The notes under the pieces were generated by a model. That model saw only the letters and a list, made by a program, of their open reading frames with translations, was not told the DNA's origin and did no database searches. The position numbers were made by a program, and so were the translations under genes. A stretch of DNA of 64,000 nucleotides, taken from contig NW_002476262.1 in assembly GCF_000189635.1 (NCBI RefSeq), positions 1 to 64,000 on the forward strand, read 5' to 3'. Positions within the stretch are counted from its first letter, which is position 1; every line of letters starts with the position of its first letter. Origin of the DNA: Tetrahymena thermophila SB210. Taxonomy: Eukaryota > Ciliophora > Oligohymenophorea > Hymenostomatida > Tetrahymenidae. Positions 49,083 through 62,900 of the stretch are shown piece after piece.

Positions 49083-50478
49083 TCAATTTAAAACGTCTTC
49101 TTATTTTGCAAAAAATTAGTTATCTTGAGTGTTGTCTAGTTAATAATCTTAATTATTTTCTAACTAATCCATTTCTTTAAACAATAGCTAATTTTATTCA
49201 TCAATATCCATTCCTTAAACATTAGGCAAGAATTTGCTTTTTGCAATTTTCTTTTGTAAATTCATTTATAAAATATTTTTAGATTCTTAATCAGGCTCCT
49301 CTTCGCTCATTGAAGATTCGCTATTCATTGGATTAAATTACTTATTTGCATCTTTTTAATATTATTAATGAATTTATAGTGCTAAACTGTTTAATTGTTG
49401 TTATTCTTATTCATTCATGTTTTTGATTTTATTATTAACTTTTTTAAATATTTCTTCTATATTTGGATCATTAAGGTTAATGATATCCTCCTGAGGTAAA
49501 TTTTATGGAATATATGGGTAATCAAAAATTCTAATTTTATTTGTATTAAGGCAATTCCCAGCAAAAAAATCCTCTGGTAAAGAAGTTTCTAAGAACTTTT
49601 CTAAAGTAAAATTATCCAAGAAAACATTTTAATCATATTCAGACAAAATGTAAATATAGCAGCCTTTACCAGTAAATTTTTCTCCCCTTTTAAAATCTAG
49701 AAATTTCAAACTATTTAGTTTAACTTCATTAATTAGCCTATCATAATATCTTTCCCACTAATGAACTTAGCCATATCTTATTTTAGGGAAAATAATTCTC
49801 ATTTCAATCTTTTTCCTATGATTTTGTTTACTATAAATTACCTGAAATTTTCAAATATAAAAAATTACCAAATGGGAGGCGATTAAGGGTCTATCGGACT
49901 TGGTTCTTGAATCATAGGACGATTTAATCGCTTTTATAACTCTTCGTTTTCTATTTCTTCAATTTCAGAAGAAGTCAATTTCTTTTTGTTAAATTTTTTA
50001 AAAGTGTATCTTTCAAATTTTTATCCTTTGCCCTTTTAATAATTAATAAAATAGCTTTAACAATAAAATCAATAATTATATTAAAGTTATTAAATTTTTA
50101 TGTTGATCGATAAATAAATACCTTCGTACAGCCAATACCAAACTAAATTAAATATCTCCTAATTTGTTACTTGCCTATTCCAAATAATTTCGACGCCTTA
50201 TTTACTGTCATTTCTTAATTATTAAGGAAAAGATAGGTCATTTGCTTTATTTTTTCAGAGTTAAGCATAAAAGGAGGAGCTCTCTTTGTTTCTTTTTTTT
50301 ACTTAGATTACTTTCTTTCTTCATAAATTCTCCATTAATTCTAGACTATTCTTGGTGTCGACTCATATCCGAGTTAGATAAGAATAGTATTTATCTCTTC
50401 ATTAGTATATTCCCTTTACTTTAATGAGACTATGAGACTTTTTGCCTCTATGTTTATAGGCTAAGAAGTTAAATTCAT
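49083..50478 (-). CDS. Helix-turn-helix protein with two N-terminal HTH-like segments
   Basis: 422 aa from three exons: 50478-50122, 50032-49869 and 49830-49083. Introns are 50033-50121 (89 nt) and 49831-49868 (38 nt, very short). Residues about 20-50 (KQREYTNEEINTILIQLGYE) and about 80-118 (MTVNKASKLFGIGKQQIRRY) look like two successive helix-turn-helix units joined by a basic linker. That arrangement recalls Tc1/mariner-type or Paired-type DNA-binding regions. The middle (about residues 170-290) is well folded in composition with aromatic and acidic residues, but I do not recognise it. The C-terminus is Gln/Asn/Glu-rich. No DDE/D catalytic triad of a transposase was evident, so this may be a host DNA-binding protein, possibly transposase-derived. 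Confidence 0.75.
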
Positions 50479-51290
50479 GGTTATATAGATTAAAATCGCA
50501 AGGTATGTACAAAATATATTCAGGTAGTTTTTTTTCTTTTTAATCCTTAAATTATTTTTAAAAATAAATAAATAATTAATTAATTATTTTAAAGAAGAAT
50601 TGAATAATCTATATATATATACAAAAATAAATAACACTCATTGTATAAAACATTTAAAAAGTTTATTCATGTATATTTTTTTTAAGTTTTATAATAATTA
50701 ATAGTGTGGTAAGAAGGTAATTTTTAATCTTAACAACCTATATATTAATTGAAAATTCTATTTGGCTTTTTTTAATTATCTTCTAATAATTTTCCCATTT
50801 ATAAAAAAAAATGAACCCATAAATACAAAATTAATTTTTAAAGTTGGGATATATCAAAATTATCTGCTTAATTAAATAATCACAAAAAAAAATTTTTATA
50901 TCAATATCCATTAAAAATAAATATATGTTACCAAAATAAATATAAGGATGATTTATTTGCAACAGCGAGATCTATATGATCCATGAAAACTTCATTTACG
51001 TCGATAATCTGATTTTTTTTAGCTTTCATTTTAGCGGTTTTACACAAAATAACGAGTTTGAAAACAAATAAAAGCACATATTTATCAATTACTTATTTTA
51101 TATTTTTAAAAGAAATTGATCTATATTGAATGATTTATTAATTAAAGACACTAATATTTTTTTTAATTAATAAATGCTATCAACCCATAATTTTTATCAT
51201 TCAAATTAGGAGCATTATAAAGAGATATCAAAGTAAATTAAATTAAAGTAATAAAGATATTTTTAAAGATTAAATAAATAAATAGTTAAA
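50479..51290. other. Intergenic
   Basis: AT-rich region upstream of the HTH gene. No coding frame was seen. It ends at the candidate snoRNA. Confidence 0.6.
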
Positions 51291-51388
51291 CATGATGTAT
51301 AAAACGCATGGAAAGAGGTTTGTAGTTAACCCTACTGAACCCAGGGTTAAGCCATCCCTCGATGAATCCATACCAATCGTCTGATTAT
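51291..51388 (+). ncRNA. Candidate box C/D snoRNA
   Basis: A compact GC-richer island in AT-rich DNA carries all four boxes in order. Box C-like ATGATGT is at 51292-51298, D' CTGA at 51335-51338, C' TCGATGA at 51359-51365 and D CTGA at 51381-51384, followed by a T-rich tract. The 12-20 bases before D' and D would be the guides for rRNA or snRNA 2'-O-methylation. The D' box lies in the loop of a strong hairpin, with TTAACCCT at 51326-51333 pairing with AGGGTTAA at 51343-51350. That is unusual and may argue for another small nuclear RNA class. No tRNA A or B box was found. Confidence 0.55.
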
Positions 51389-51738
51389 TTTTTATATTAT
51401 AAAGTATTAGGCTTGATATTAAAATATATTATTTTAAAAAGTTAAATATTATTTTATTAATAATTTACTTTCGATGCTTGAAAATATTCTAGAAATGAAC
51501 TTATAATATTTGTTGAATTTCGTAATACTTAAAACTAACCAGACTAAAAAATGCGAAATATCTTTACCTAATACGCTAAAATATATATATTATTTCTATG
51601 TGTTTGAAATATCAGAAAGAAGATACTATTTTTTTTACTTTTAATTAAATTTTTAAAGATATTTCAGTCTTTTTTTGAACAAAAAATATTAAATCAATCA
51701 TTTTCAATTAATTAATTGGCAATAAGTATTAGAAACAA
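51389..51738. other. Intergenic upstream of T-protein gene
   Basis: 350 AT-rich bases between the candidate snoRNA and the T-protein ATG. No further feature was seen. Confidence 0.5.
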
Positions 51739-53649
51739 ATGAAAAGGGTTCTTAGCATCATAAATAAGAGCAAATTTGCTTTTAGCTCTGACTAACCTCT
51801 AGCAAAAACTGCTCTTTGTGAATTTCACAAGTCTTAATTAAATGCAAAAATGGTCGAATTTGCAGGTAACCATATCACTTATTATTAAACCTTATTTTTG
51901 ATATTGATTTGATTGATTAATAGATTTTTGTAATATATGAACTCCTATTTATCAAAATTATTAATAACAAAGGATACGAAATGCCTGTTTAGTACAAAGA
52001 AGGAGTTCTTAAAGAGCATTTACATACTAGAGAAAGTGCTTCACTATTTGATGTCTCCCATATGGGTTAAGTGAAGTAAATAAAATAAAAGTTTTGAAAA
52101 TAATAATCATTATTTATAATATTAATAGGATTAGAGGTAAAGATTCTGTTGACTTTATTGAAAAGCTTATTGTTGGTGATATCAGAGGTATATTTCAATA
52201 TTTTTTTCTATTTTAAAAATAAATATTTCAAGATGTAATTAGCAGATAAGTTTACAAAAGACAATAAGGAATTCCATATAGATTTCTTAAATTTACAACA
52301 AGAAAAAAAATATAATAAAATAAATAAATAATAAACAAATAAAATTTAATAAAGTATGATAAAAGAAATCAAAGCAAATTATGAATTGAAATTAAATGTT
52401 AAAAAAATTAATAATTAAATATTATTTTATTATTAAATATCTAAAATTTCTAAAACTTATGAAAAATAGGTAAGCCTGTAGCTGAAGGCTTTTTGAGTCT
52501 CATTTTGAACAAAAATGCAGGCATTATTGATGATACAATTGTTACTAAGTTCGATGACCACATGTAATAATAAAATTAATTAATATTTTAAAGATATCTA
52601 TATTTTAAATATTAGTCACATGGTTGTTAACGGTGCTAACAAGTATATTGATTTAGAACACATGAAAAAATTAAAAGAAGAATTTTTTGCTAATTCTGAT
52701 GTCTCAATCGAATATTTAGATACAAGATAACTTATTGCAATTCAAGGTTTAAAATTTTTTTTTTTTATTGTAATTTCTAAAATCTTATTTAAAAATTAGG
52801 TCCTAAAGCTGCTTAAGTTTTATAAAATCTTACAGATACTGATTTATCAAAAATTAAATTTATGCATCATGTTGATCTTACTCTTAAAGGAGGTATGAAG
52901 GTCAATGCATGCAGATGTGGATACACTGGAGAAGACGGTTTTGAAATCAGTGTTAGTGAATAAGAAGCTGTTTAATTAGCTGAGTTACTTTTGGCAAATC
53001 CACTTTTAAAACCTGCTGGTCTAGGTGCAAGAGATTCTCTTAGAGTTGAAGCTGGTCTTTGCTTGCACGGATAAGATATGAGCCCTTAAATCTCTCCTGC
53101 TGAAGCCACCTTACTCTGGACAGTTAGAAAGACAGTAAATATAATTAATTAAATTAGAAATTTAATTTAAAATAAAATTATTTAATAGAAGGATAATCCT
53201 TTCCCAGAAAAGTAAAAGTTCTTAGGAAGTGAAGTTTTAGCAAAACAAAGAAAAGTATATCAACTTTAAATAGTTTAGCAAAATAATCAAATTATTTTTA
53301 ATTAGGAGGGAGTTTCTTAGAAGAGAGTTGGATTTGCAGTAAAAAATAATGGTATTATCAGATAAGGATGTGATGTACTTGATGAATAAGGAAACAAAGT
53401 TGGTCACGTTAGCAGTGGTACTTATTCCCCTATATTAAAAAAAGGAGTTGGAATGATTTTTGTTCCTCCTGCTCTTTCATCAGTAATATTTATTTATTTA
53501 AATAGATATTAGTTAATATTATTATGCTAAATATAATTTTATATATATAGGTTGGCTAATAACTTAAGGCTGTTTCTAAAGGTAAAGAATTCCCAATCGA
53601 AGTAACCAAAATGCCATTCGTAGAAGCTAAATACTACAGAGGATAATGA
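51739..53649 (+). CDS. GCVT: Aminomethyltransferase, glycine cleavage system T-protein (mitochondrial)
   Basis: Takes the aminomethyl group from lipoyl H-protein, releases ammonia and makes 5,10-methylene-tetrahydrofolate in the mitochondrial matrix. 396 aa in nine exons; introns are 51866-51972, 52076-52128, 52188-52469, 52564-52615, 52747-52799, 53135-53188, 53255-53305 and 53483-53550, all in phase. The presequence [17 protein letters not shown] is basic and Ser-rich. Family motifs run in order: [80 protein letters not shown] and [10 protein letters not shown], with C-terminal [11 protein letters not shown]. The conserved Asp and Arg of the folate site ([10 protein letters not shown]) are present. 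The 282-nt intron is the longest and has no clear coding content. Confidence 0.97.
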
Positions 53650-54193
53650 AAAATAAAAAATATTTTTTCATTTTAAGTCATCATTATTTATGTTATTTCA
53701 TGTAAATTAAATAAGGAAGTAAAACTTTAAAATAATGTTATAAATTTTTTTTTAACATTAAATGTATAAATTATAATTAAAAAATTATTATGCTTTGAGA
53801 GAGGATTTTATATTCTTTTTATTTAAAAACAATTTATTAAAATTAATATTTAATTTAAAAATAAATTTAATTTTGAGATTTATAAATGATATTTTACAAA
53901 GTAACTATTTGACTAAAATAACAACTTTATTAAAATTAGTTTCAAATAATTACAAATTGGATTCTTAATTATAAAAAAGCTTATCTGAGAGCGAGCTTGT
54001 TAGTTAAATTTTAAAGGTGTAAATATTATAGAAAAGAAAAGAAAATAAAATAATAAGCATTGAATAAGACATTTTCATAAATCAAACAAGCAAAAAATTA
54101 AATTAATTAGTTAACTAGTTTTTTATTGGAATTATTTTTTAATTATTAAGATAATCAAATTTATATATATTTAATAAAATAATAGAAAAATAG
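53650..54193. other. Intergenic
   Basis: 544 AT-rich bases between the T-protein and the first histidine kinase. A short GAGAGCGAGCTTG patch near 53987-53999 stands out in GC, but no gene was recognised. Confidence 0.55.
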
Positions 54194-57100
54194 ATGGATA
54201 CTTAAAAGAAAATATATACTTAGCCTTAAGCAAGATAAGATAAAAAATCTTTATACTTACTGATAATTGATTTTGTAACAATAAGTATTATATTTATAAT
54301 AGTTTGTTATTCTTGCTTTGCCTCACATAGAACGTTATCATATTTAATTATTTTCTAAGGTATTTCTCATGTGTTTGTGCTTTCACTTAATCTAAAAATT
54401 ACATTTTCCAAAAATACATTTACAAAGGATTGCTTATAAGAGGAATTAACAGCAACTAAAGCACAAGCTATGGAAATTAATCCTCACAAGTTAAAGTTTT
54501 GTAAGATTTTAAGCAGCAGAGTATTAAATTATTTTTATGAAATTATAAGGTTCTCAGCTTATTTTACTTTTATAGAAGCCCTTCTTTAATTCCAAAGTAG
54601 AATTTAGTTTAGTATAATAATTATTTCCTTTATATCAGCTTTTTCAAGCTCTACTTTATTAAAAATTGAGAACAAAAAAATTTAAATAATAAGCACTCTA
54701 TTACAATAAACATATACATTCATTCGATTAATCCACTTATGTGATTACAATATTGAGGAGTATATTTTGAATTTTCTGCTTATTATCTACATTTTATCCT
54801 AGAGATTTTATTCAGAAGATGCATCCTCTTAAGATTATCACGATCCTTAAAAAAGAAATATAATGGGATAATTAATAGTAAAATTTTATAGGAGTTTACT
54901 TTAAGTTATACCTGAAGGTTTAGCAATTATTAACCTAGATAAAAAATTACTGTATGCTAATCCTACTTTAAAAAAAATTTTTTAAGTAAATAAGAAAGAA
55001 GATATATTAAATGCCTTAATGAACTTAGGAAAGAGTGATGAGCAAGAAGGAAAAGAAAAAATTTTTAAAAGCCCAAAGTTATTAGAATAAAAAACGATAA
55101 ATAAAAGGAAGAAGATGCAAACACTCATCCCACATCTAGACAAACATTTTTTTTAAGCATAAAATGAAATTAGATAAACTAGCTAAAGCAAATAGATAGA
55201 AATTTTAAAAAATTCTACTTCTAGATAATAATAAACACAGAGTACGTTTGCTATATTTGAAAGAGATATTATTTGCGAGGATTCATAAAAGAATTAGTGT
55301 TTTGCAAATTAAGGAGATGTGAAATAACCTACAGGTTAATAAAATATAAAAGTTTCCATGTACAATAACGAAAATGATAATTCAGATAAAGATTAATAAT
55401 AAATACAAGAAAAAGCATAAGAAAATTTTAGTATAGAAGAAGACAAAGAATAATGCGAAATCAATTAAGAATTTTAAAGTAAGTCATAAAATCAAAAAAA
55501 TCGCTTAAGCTATCAAAAATCTAGAAAGTCTATTAAAAATCTAACGTCTATTCCCAAGTTCAACCTATAAGATACACATTTTGATGCAGTATTTATGTTT
55601 GATTAATTAATTTTTTTAATTCTATTATAATTAAAAGATAGGAAGCAAAGACATTCAAAAGTAACAATTCAAAGATATTGTGAATTAAAATAACAATTCA
55701 GATACAGAATCAGAAGAAAGTGAAATATTATCCATAGAGGATTTAGGGATTGATATAGATGAAGATGAGCATATTCACAAATTATAATTATAGTTTATTC
55801 AAGATAGTTTAAAATAAGTAAACTATAATTAAAATATTATGAGTGACTCTAATTTAATCAAGTATAACCAAAGCAAAGTATTTGATTAAATAAATAGTGA
55901 TTTAGGACTAAAATAGCCGAATAATAATTTTTCATCTTAAAAGAGCTAAAATATAAATAACCTAAATGATACTCAAAATTTTAATATATAGATTGCAGAG
56001 ACTCAAAAAAATGGCTAGTAAAATTAGTTTGACGATACATATAAAAGCAATAACAATCAATCAAATATGCATGAAAGTTGTAATAAAGAAATGGTGACAT
56101 TAAATTCTCCAAAATAAGAATATTCATTCTATGACTCCATGCTATAAAATTCAAAATTTCGTTCAGGAAAGCCGTTTCTAAATAATAAAACAAAAGAAAA
56201 TAAATATAATAATTTATAGAATAGTAAAAAACTTAAACAGTATAATCCAGATCAGCATGAATAAGATGATAATTTTAATATTTAGAAAAAAGAAAAATCA
56301 ATCTTAAGAGTTTTTAAAAATGGTAAAATATCTTCATTTTTTACTTTTAAAATACTAAATAAATAATATTATTTAATTTATTTTTATCAAACATGTGTTG
56401 TCAAAATAATCAATAAATTCTATAAATATAATAACAGGCGATTCTAATAAGGATATTTATCTTTAATAAACAAATGTAGATTAAATAACAGATGATCTTT
56501 TCAAACGATACTTACAAAAATAAAATCCAAACATAAATTATTCTGATAAAAATAAAAATATTTAGGTAAATAATAAAAAAAGTACTTCCTTCTTACAAAA
56601 GTTTAACTTTAAAAGTATGAGAGATGATATAAAAAATTTGGTTAGTCAAAACAGAAACAAATTTAATAGAGTTAATTCCTTTATTTCTCATTTAAAAAAA
56701 ATTAATTAATCTAATGAAGATAGCTATATTTAAGAAAATAATTTCATTACTAAATTATGTGTAAATTTTTTTTAATTTTAGAGTATTTTAAAAATTAAAT
56801 ATTTATTATAGATAAAAAAGAAAAACAAAGAATTTATTTTACAGTTCATTCTAATAGACTTGGATATTGATAAGTAAAAAAGCAACCCATTAATATTAAT
56901 ATTAGTTCAAGATGCTTGGAAAGAGTTATATCAGAAAAAGGTTGACGACCTTCAGAAGAATAAGATGAAAATATTTGGTAGTCTCTCACATGAGCTGAGA
57001 ACTCCTCTAAATTGCTCGATATCAATGCTTGAGGTTTTAAAGGATCAACTTTCATAATAAAATCCTTAATATATTAATGAATATATTAATCCTGCACTCT

Positions 57101-59225
57101 TCTCAAATAAACTTCTTTTGAACTAAATTAATGATATACTTGATTTTGTATAGATGGATAGTGGCAAATTTAAGTATAGTTTCTTTGACTTTAATATAGA
57201 AAATTTATTGAAAGATTGTACAAAACTTGTAAGCTTGTAAGCATAAATGAAAAACTTGGAATTATACACTATATATGATCCTAATGTACCAGAGATAATA
57301 TGTTCTGACCCTAATAGAATCAGATAAATTATTCTAAATTTTCTTTCTAACTCTCTTAAATTTACTTAATCTGGATACATAGAAATTGGGATTAAGCTTG
57401 TAGATGTTGGGATTTATAATATTTATGTCAGAGATACTGGAATTGGTATTACTGAATCAAATTTAGAAAATCTTTTTGATTTCTGTGGAAAAGTAAGTTT
57501 TTATTTATTATTTTTTATATATTAACATTTATTATAGATGATAATTTTTAATCGATACTTAAAATCCTTTTTTGATTTAATTAATAATAGATAAACTATA
57601 ACAAAAAAGATGAAGTTCTAAATAATCAAGGTTGTGGTTTAGGACTCACTATTTCCAATTCTATTGCTAAGGATTTGATTGACAGAAATTAATATGAGGG
57701 AGGTATCAAGGTTGAATCCAAATATGGTGAAGGATCTACCTTCAGTATTTTAATTTAAGATAGGAGAGAAGTTTTAGCTATCAAAAAACAATCAAAATAT
57801 TTTAAAATGTCCTCTTATAATAAGAATATTGAGTAGCTGATATAAATAACAAGCAAATAATATGATGATAAAAGTTTGAACAGTGATAAAGATAATATAA
57901 AAAATAACATATCTGATGTTTAAAAAAATAGAAGTTTATCAAATTAATTTGGTCAGTCAAGTCTAGCTTATAATTTTAATGGAATAAACTAGAATGATTT
58001 TCATTTTGAAAATTTTAAAAAGCAGTAGAGTAATTTCAATTATTTTACTTAAAATAAACCAAGTATTGATAACCATTTGAGTAAAATTGATTCTGCAACA
58101 ATAATTGAAGAAGAAGAGGAAAGTAAAAAAATAAAATTCTAACCTCAAATCAAAATCAATCATTCTCCATGGCTCAAATAGGATTCTAACCATATTTAAG
58201 CTAGATTATTTTAATAAAATAGTTTTCAGTAAAAATAAGACAATAATAAAAATAATTAAAATAGTTTGAAGGAAAACTCATAATTTAGTAAATAATCATA
58301 ATTTTTTTCTCTTTTACAGATTGATGATATTGAAAAAGTCTAATCAGAGAATTCATACATCTAAAATTAAAAGTAACTAGTATCTTAATCAATGACACAT
58401 ATTTGCAATAAGTAAACATAAAATACATCTCGTAAGAAGAGTTTTTACAACTAAAACACATAAAACTCAAACTAAAAATCATAAAATAACAAGATTAATA
58501 TTATTGACTTAGAATAGAAATCTCAATTAGAGTAGGAAGGTTTTACTTCTTATATTATACAAAATAACAAAAAAACTGAGAATTCTGCTTCTTTGACTTA
58601 TGTTCAGAACCCATTAAGCCCTTTTGAAAAATAAAGATAAACTTTGTTTTCTAGGACAAACAAATAACTATCATCAACTTCAATTATGCAATAACCATTA
58701 GATAACTTTTAGTAAGATGAGAAAAAATTAAATTAAAGTATTAATATGCACCCTGAAGTTTAATCAGGTGGGACAATCGTATAATAAATTGTAAATATTA
58801 ATTAATAAACTCTATGTACATGCCCTTAGATAATTATAGTTGATGATAATCAATTTAATCTCTACGCTCTTTCAAAAATAATTAAATAATTTAAATTTTA
58901 GTGTTTAACAATTTCAAATAGCTTGGAAACCATGCATAAAATTAAGTAAATGTTTAGCTAGAAGTGCTGTTTAATGCCAAAAATTATTTTTATGGATATT
59001 GATATGCCAATAAAAGACGGCTATCAAGTGGCATCAGAAATAAATTAATTTTATAAAGATGCTGGTATAACTAATTTACCTACAATCATAGCATGCACTT
59101 CATATGTAGGCCAAGAAGATAAAGATATGGCATTTTAATCTGGCATGAATGATTTCATTAATAAACCTATCTTAAAGAATGCTTTCGTTTAATTATTAAT
59201 TAATTGGTAACATCTTTTCATTTGA
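54194..59225 (+). CDS. Membrane hybrid sensor histidine kinase 1
   Basis: 1572 aa. Introns are 55589-55637, 56323-56437, 56761-56811 and 57493-57590. The N-terminus has several membrane spans (from SLYLLIIDFVTISIIFIIVC on). A short PAS-like segment follows (VIPEGLAIINLDKKLLYANP), then a long Gln/Ser-rich linker. The HisKA domain has SHELRTPL with phospho-acceptor His861. The HATPase_c domain shows the N box LNFLSNSLKFT, the G1 box DTGIGI and the G2 box GCGLGLTI. After another disordered linker comes a C-terminal receiver: IIIVDDNQF, MDIDMPIKDGY with Asp1497 the likely acceptor, ACTSY and NKPI. Such enzymes pass phosphate from His to Asp and usually on to an HPt protein. The gene is followed by a close tandem paralogue on the same strand. 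The ligand is unknown. Confidence 0.93.
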
Positions 59226-59969
59226 ATAAGTTAAAATAATTTTTTTACTATTAATTTGGTAATAAGTTAAATATAATTATTATTAATTATTTAAATTTCA
59301 AAATTAGTTAATTATTTAATTGTAGATATTTATTTCAATCAAAATATTTTTTTTATACACTTTATACTTTATGATAAAAAATAATTTTGTCTTTATTTAA
59401 TTTTCGAATATTAAATTAAAAATTTTTAATTCATTAACTTTTTCATTAAAACAAAATCTTCTATTAAAAGAAATTTTATATTTATCAAATAATTTTTTTT
59501 TCCTTTTAAAGTTTTATTTTGAAAATATTATCTTTTATTTGATTAATATATTTAATTCTAATTAATTTGTTTAATTTAATTAATAATAAATTAAGGATCT
59601 TATTGTAATAAATAAGCAGCAACCTATTTAAAATTAATTATTTAATTTAAAATATTTTTAAAGTTATTCTTTTAGCAGATAAAAATTAATTTTTGAATTT
59701 ATGGAGTCAAGAAAATTTTAAAAATTATACTTTTAATATTATTATAATGAATTTATCAAAATATATATCAATAGACATTTATAAATTAAACACAATTTAA
59801 TTTGCTTTTATTTATATTACACTATTATTGAGTGATTAATTAATTTCACTAATAACTTTTATTTATTTTTGTACGTTACTTGAAAAAATTTGTCATTAAT
59901 TAATTAAATAAATAATATAATATCCACAAAAAACTAATTAATATAGTTAAGTAATACAAAATAGCAGAT
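59226..59969. other. Intergenic between tandem kinases
   Basis: 744 AT-rich bases between the two kinase genes. No ORF or RNA was recognised. Confidence 0.6.
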
Positions 59970-62900
59970 ATGAATTCTTAAACTTCAAAATGCTATTTTA
60001 ATGAAGCAAAAATAAAGGATATGGAAAAGAAATAATATTATACAAATGTGGTTAATATATCTTCTCTATTTGTCATACTTCTATTAATTTCATTATAGGC
60101 TATTTAATAATAGATTATTTTATTAGGGATTATGATTTTGATGCTAGGCATAAAATTTTTAATTCTAGGTATAGTTTAAATAAGATTAGCAATTATAAAT
60201 ACAAATAATTTAATTTAAAAAAATGAAATAACTTCAAGGAAAGGCTAATATTTCAAATTAAAGTATATATGCTAGAGAATAATTAACTTAAAATATATAA
60301 GATACTATTTTTTAATTTTGTAGATTATAATTTATATATGCTTCTTCGAATTAATGATAATGCAATACTAATAAATAGAGTAAGTTATAGTCTGTATGAT
60401 GATACTTTCTGGATTGATTAATAATTTAAGCTAAACGCTTCATTTAAAAAAAATAAGATTGTATACGTTAGCTTTAATCTAAACTTACACATTTTTGAGA
60501 ATATGGATTCATTATGAAATAGATTCTTATTTTTTTATATTCAATATTCTATTTATTATTTATACAATATCACACTTTAAGTACTTTTTTGGGATGTAAA
60601 ATATATAAAGATTAAATTAAAAAATGCATCAATAGAAAGTAGACCTAAAATTAAATTTATATAAAAAAATTCTTGAATCAACTCCAGGAGGTATAGCAGT
60701 TATAAGTTCTGAAAGCAAGCTCCTTTATTCCAATTCTTTTCTTTAAAAAATCTTAAAAGTAAAGTAGAGGGGAGATGTAATATAAGTTTTAAGTAACATA
60801 GGAAAAGCATAAAATTAAAATTTATAGAATTCTCATGAAATAATAAGTGATTAGATATAAAAAACAGAAGGTATTTTTCTTGTAAAACCAATTTAATCAT
60901 AAAGAGAAAACAATTAAAATAAATTAACTTAGTAGTTAAGTTAAGCAAATAATAATTAATAAGTAAATTAAGAATTTCCTATTTCATAACCTAGCATAGA
61001 GAATATTAAATCTCATAAATTTAATTAAAATCAAATAAGTTGTGAAAATTAATAAAAAGATATTAAAAATATTAAATATTAAATGGCAAAAAGTGAAAAA
61101 TTAGTTTAAGAACATGAAGAGAACTATAAAAAAAAACTGAAAGGAATAAACATATCAGAGGAAAAGTTAAAAAATAGAGAGTAGCAAAAAATAAAGCAAA
61201 ATATTTAATATCCTAATTATTTACATTTAAGTTAGCAATCTTCTGATAGTCTAAATATGATAAAGTTTCAGAATTAAATCACTGATTAACTATAAAAAGT
61301 AAATTATTTTTAAATTTGTTTTAAATTTTATTTTAACTTCTCTTTTTATTTTTATAAAGTCATTCAGGTTTGGCTCTGCAAAAAATATTACAAATTAACA
61401 TAATAACAATACAAAAGATGAAAACAGTGAAGGTTTATCATTTTAAGAGCTCACAATTTCATTTAATGACTCAGAAAAAGATGCAAATTGCTAAAATCCG
61501 TAAATAAACCAATAAAATTAAAATGAAGATAACTTCATTTAGAAAAATGTAGTTGAGCAAAGTTAAATGAAATCATTTAAATCCTTGACTTTTAAAAACT
61601 AAAATAAAAGATTTTCAGTTAATTTATGTAAAAAAGTGTAAAGTTAAGATGAAAAACAAGAAATTTATTAATAAATAAGTGCCTAAGATATTAAAAATTT
61701 AGATAAATTGATTTATGAATAGTAAAAAAACAATTCAATCAGAAAAAATAGTATCCTAAGCTCTAAGATTAGCGATTTTAAAAGCTCTAAAAGTAAGAAA
61801 TTTCTATAGATGATGGATGGTAACAAAAAAAGTAGCTTGATATTAGGAGCTAGTTTAGAAATCCAAAGAAAGCAAATAACAAATAAAAATGTTAATTTTT
61901 CAAGTGATTCATTTAACTAAATTCAAAATTAGTGTAAAATATTAATTTAAAATTATATTTTTTTTAAGTTTTTTATTAAAAGAATTTTAGGTAAAGTAAA
62001 ATGAATCTAATGATATTATAGCAAAAAAAACTAGTGTAAGTGAAATTATAAGTTAAATTTTCTCAAAAAACACTTCATAACAATTATAAAACTAAGATAT
62101 CAAAGGCAAAGTTTCCATATTGTAAAATAAACAAAGTGAAATCTAAAAATTTTTTAAATAAAATGAAGAAGATAAAAAATAAAACTAACATCTTGATAAT
62201 ACTGTAGATCTACCTAAACTTAATGATAAAAGAAAATCATTTATATCTTAGCTTAAGTAACAGTAAGAAGAAATTCATTACATGCAATAATGTGATGGTA
62301 TAACTAAACTCTAGGTAAATTTATAAAATTAAAAAATAGTAGCTTTTATGTAAAATATTAAAAAGCAATTAAATTAAAGATACTTCATTTATTTATTTTT
62401 ATATTTTTATAGATATTCAATAATATTTTTGATATAGGTTAACTATAATAATTAAGACTTACTATTTAAGTTTGTTCCGTTAGATTTGAGTGATGAAAAA
62501 GATAATAATTCAAATCATGTTCTTATTTTAGTATCAGATATATGGAGAGAGTTGTTTTAAAAGAAGGTATCAGAAATACAAAAAGAAAAAATGAAAATAT
62601 TTGCAAGTTTATCTCATGAGCTAAGGACACCTCTAAATTGCTCTATTTCTATGCTTGAAGTACTTAGAGATGAGATCTAGTCATCCAACCCAACTTATAT
62701 AGAAGAGTATTTAAATCCTGCCTTATTTTCAAATAAATTATTGCTTAATTAAATTAATGACATTTTGGATTTTGTGTAACTAGATAGTGGTAAATTTAAA
62801 TATACTTTTTTTGATTTCAATTTATAAGGGCTGTTAAAAGATTGCTAAAAATTAGTTAGTATTTAAGCGAAAATGAAAAACATAGAGATCAAATTATTTA

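Noticed and set aside
46476-50424. Plus-strand ORFs of 60-75 residues, Leu/Phe/Tyr-rich
   Set aside because: They are antisense to long minus-strand coding exons of the DENN and HTH genes, or lie partly in AT-rich spacer. The hydrophobic composition is that expected for the reverse of Lys/Asn/Gln-rich coding sequence.
51301-51390. tRNA gene
   Set aside because: No cloverleaf, no TTCGA-type B box and no acceptor stem. The boxes fit a C/D RNA better.
56761-56811. In-frame peptide between kinase 1 exons
   Set aside because: The 51 bases are open in frame but are T-rich with GTAAAT..TTATAG ends. A GT..AG intron just before the same region of kinase 2 (ending 62437) supports splicing, so I treat it as an intron.
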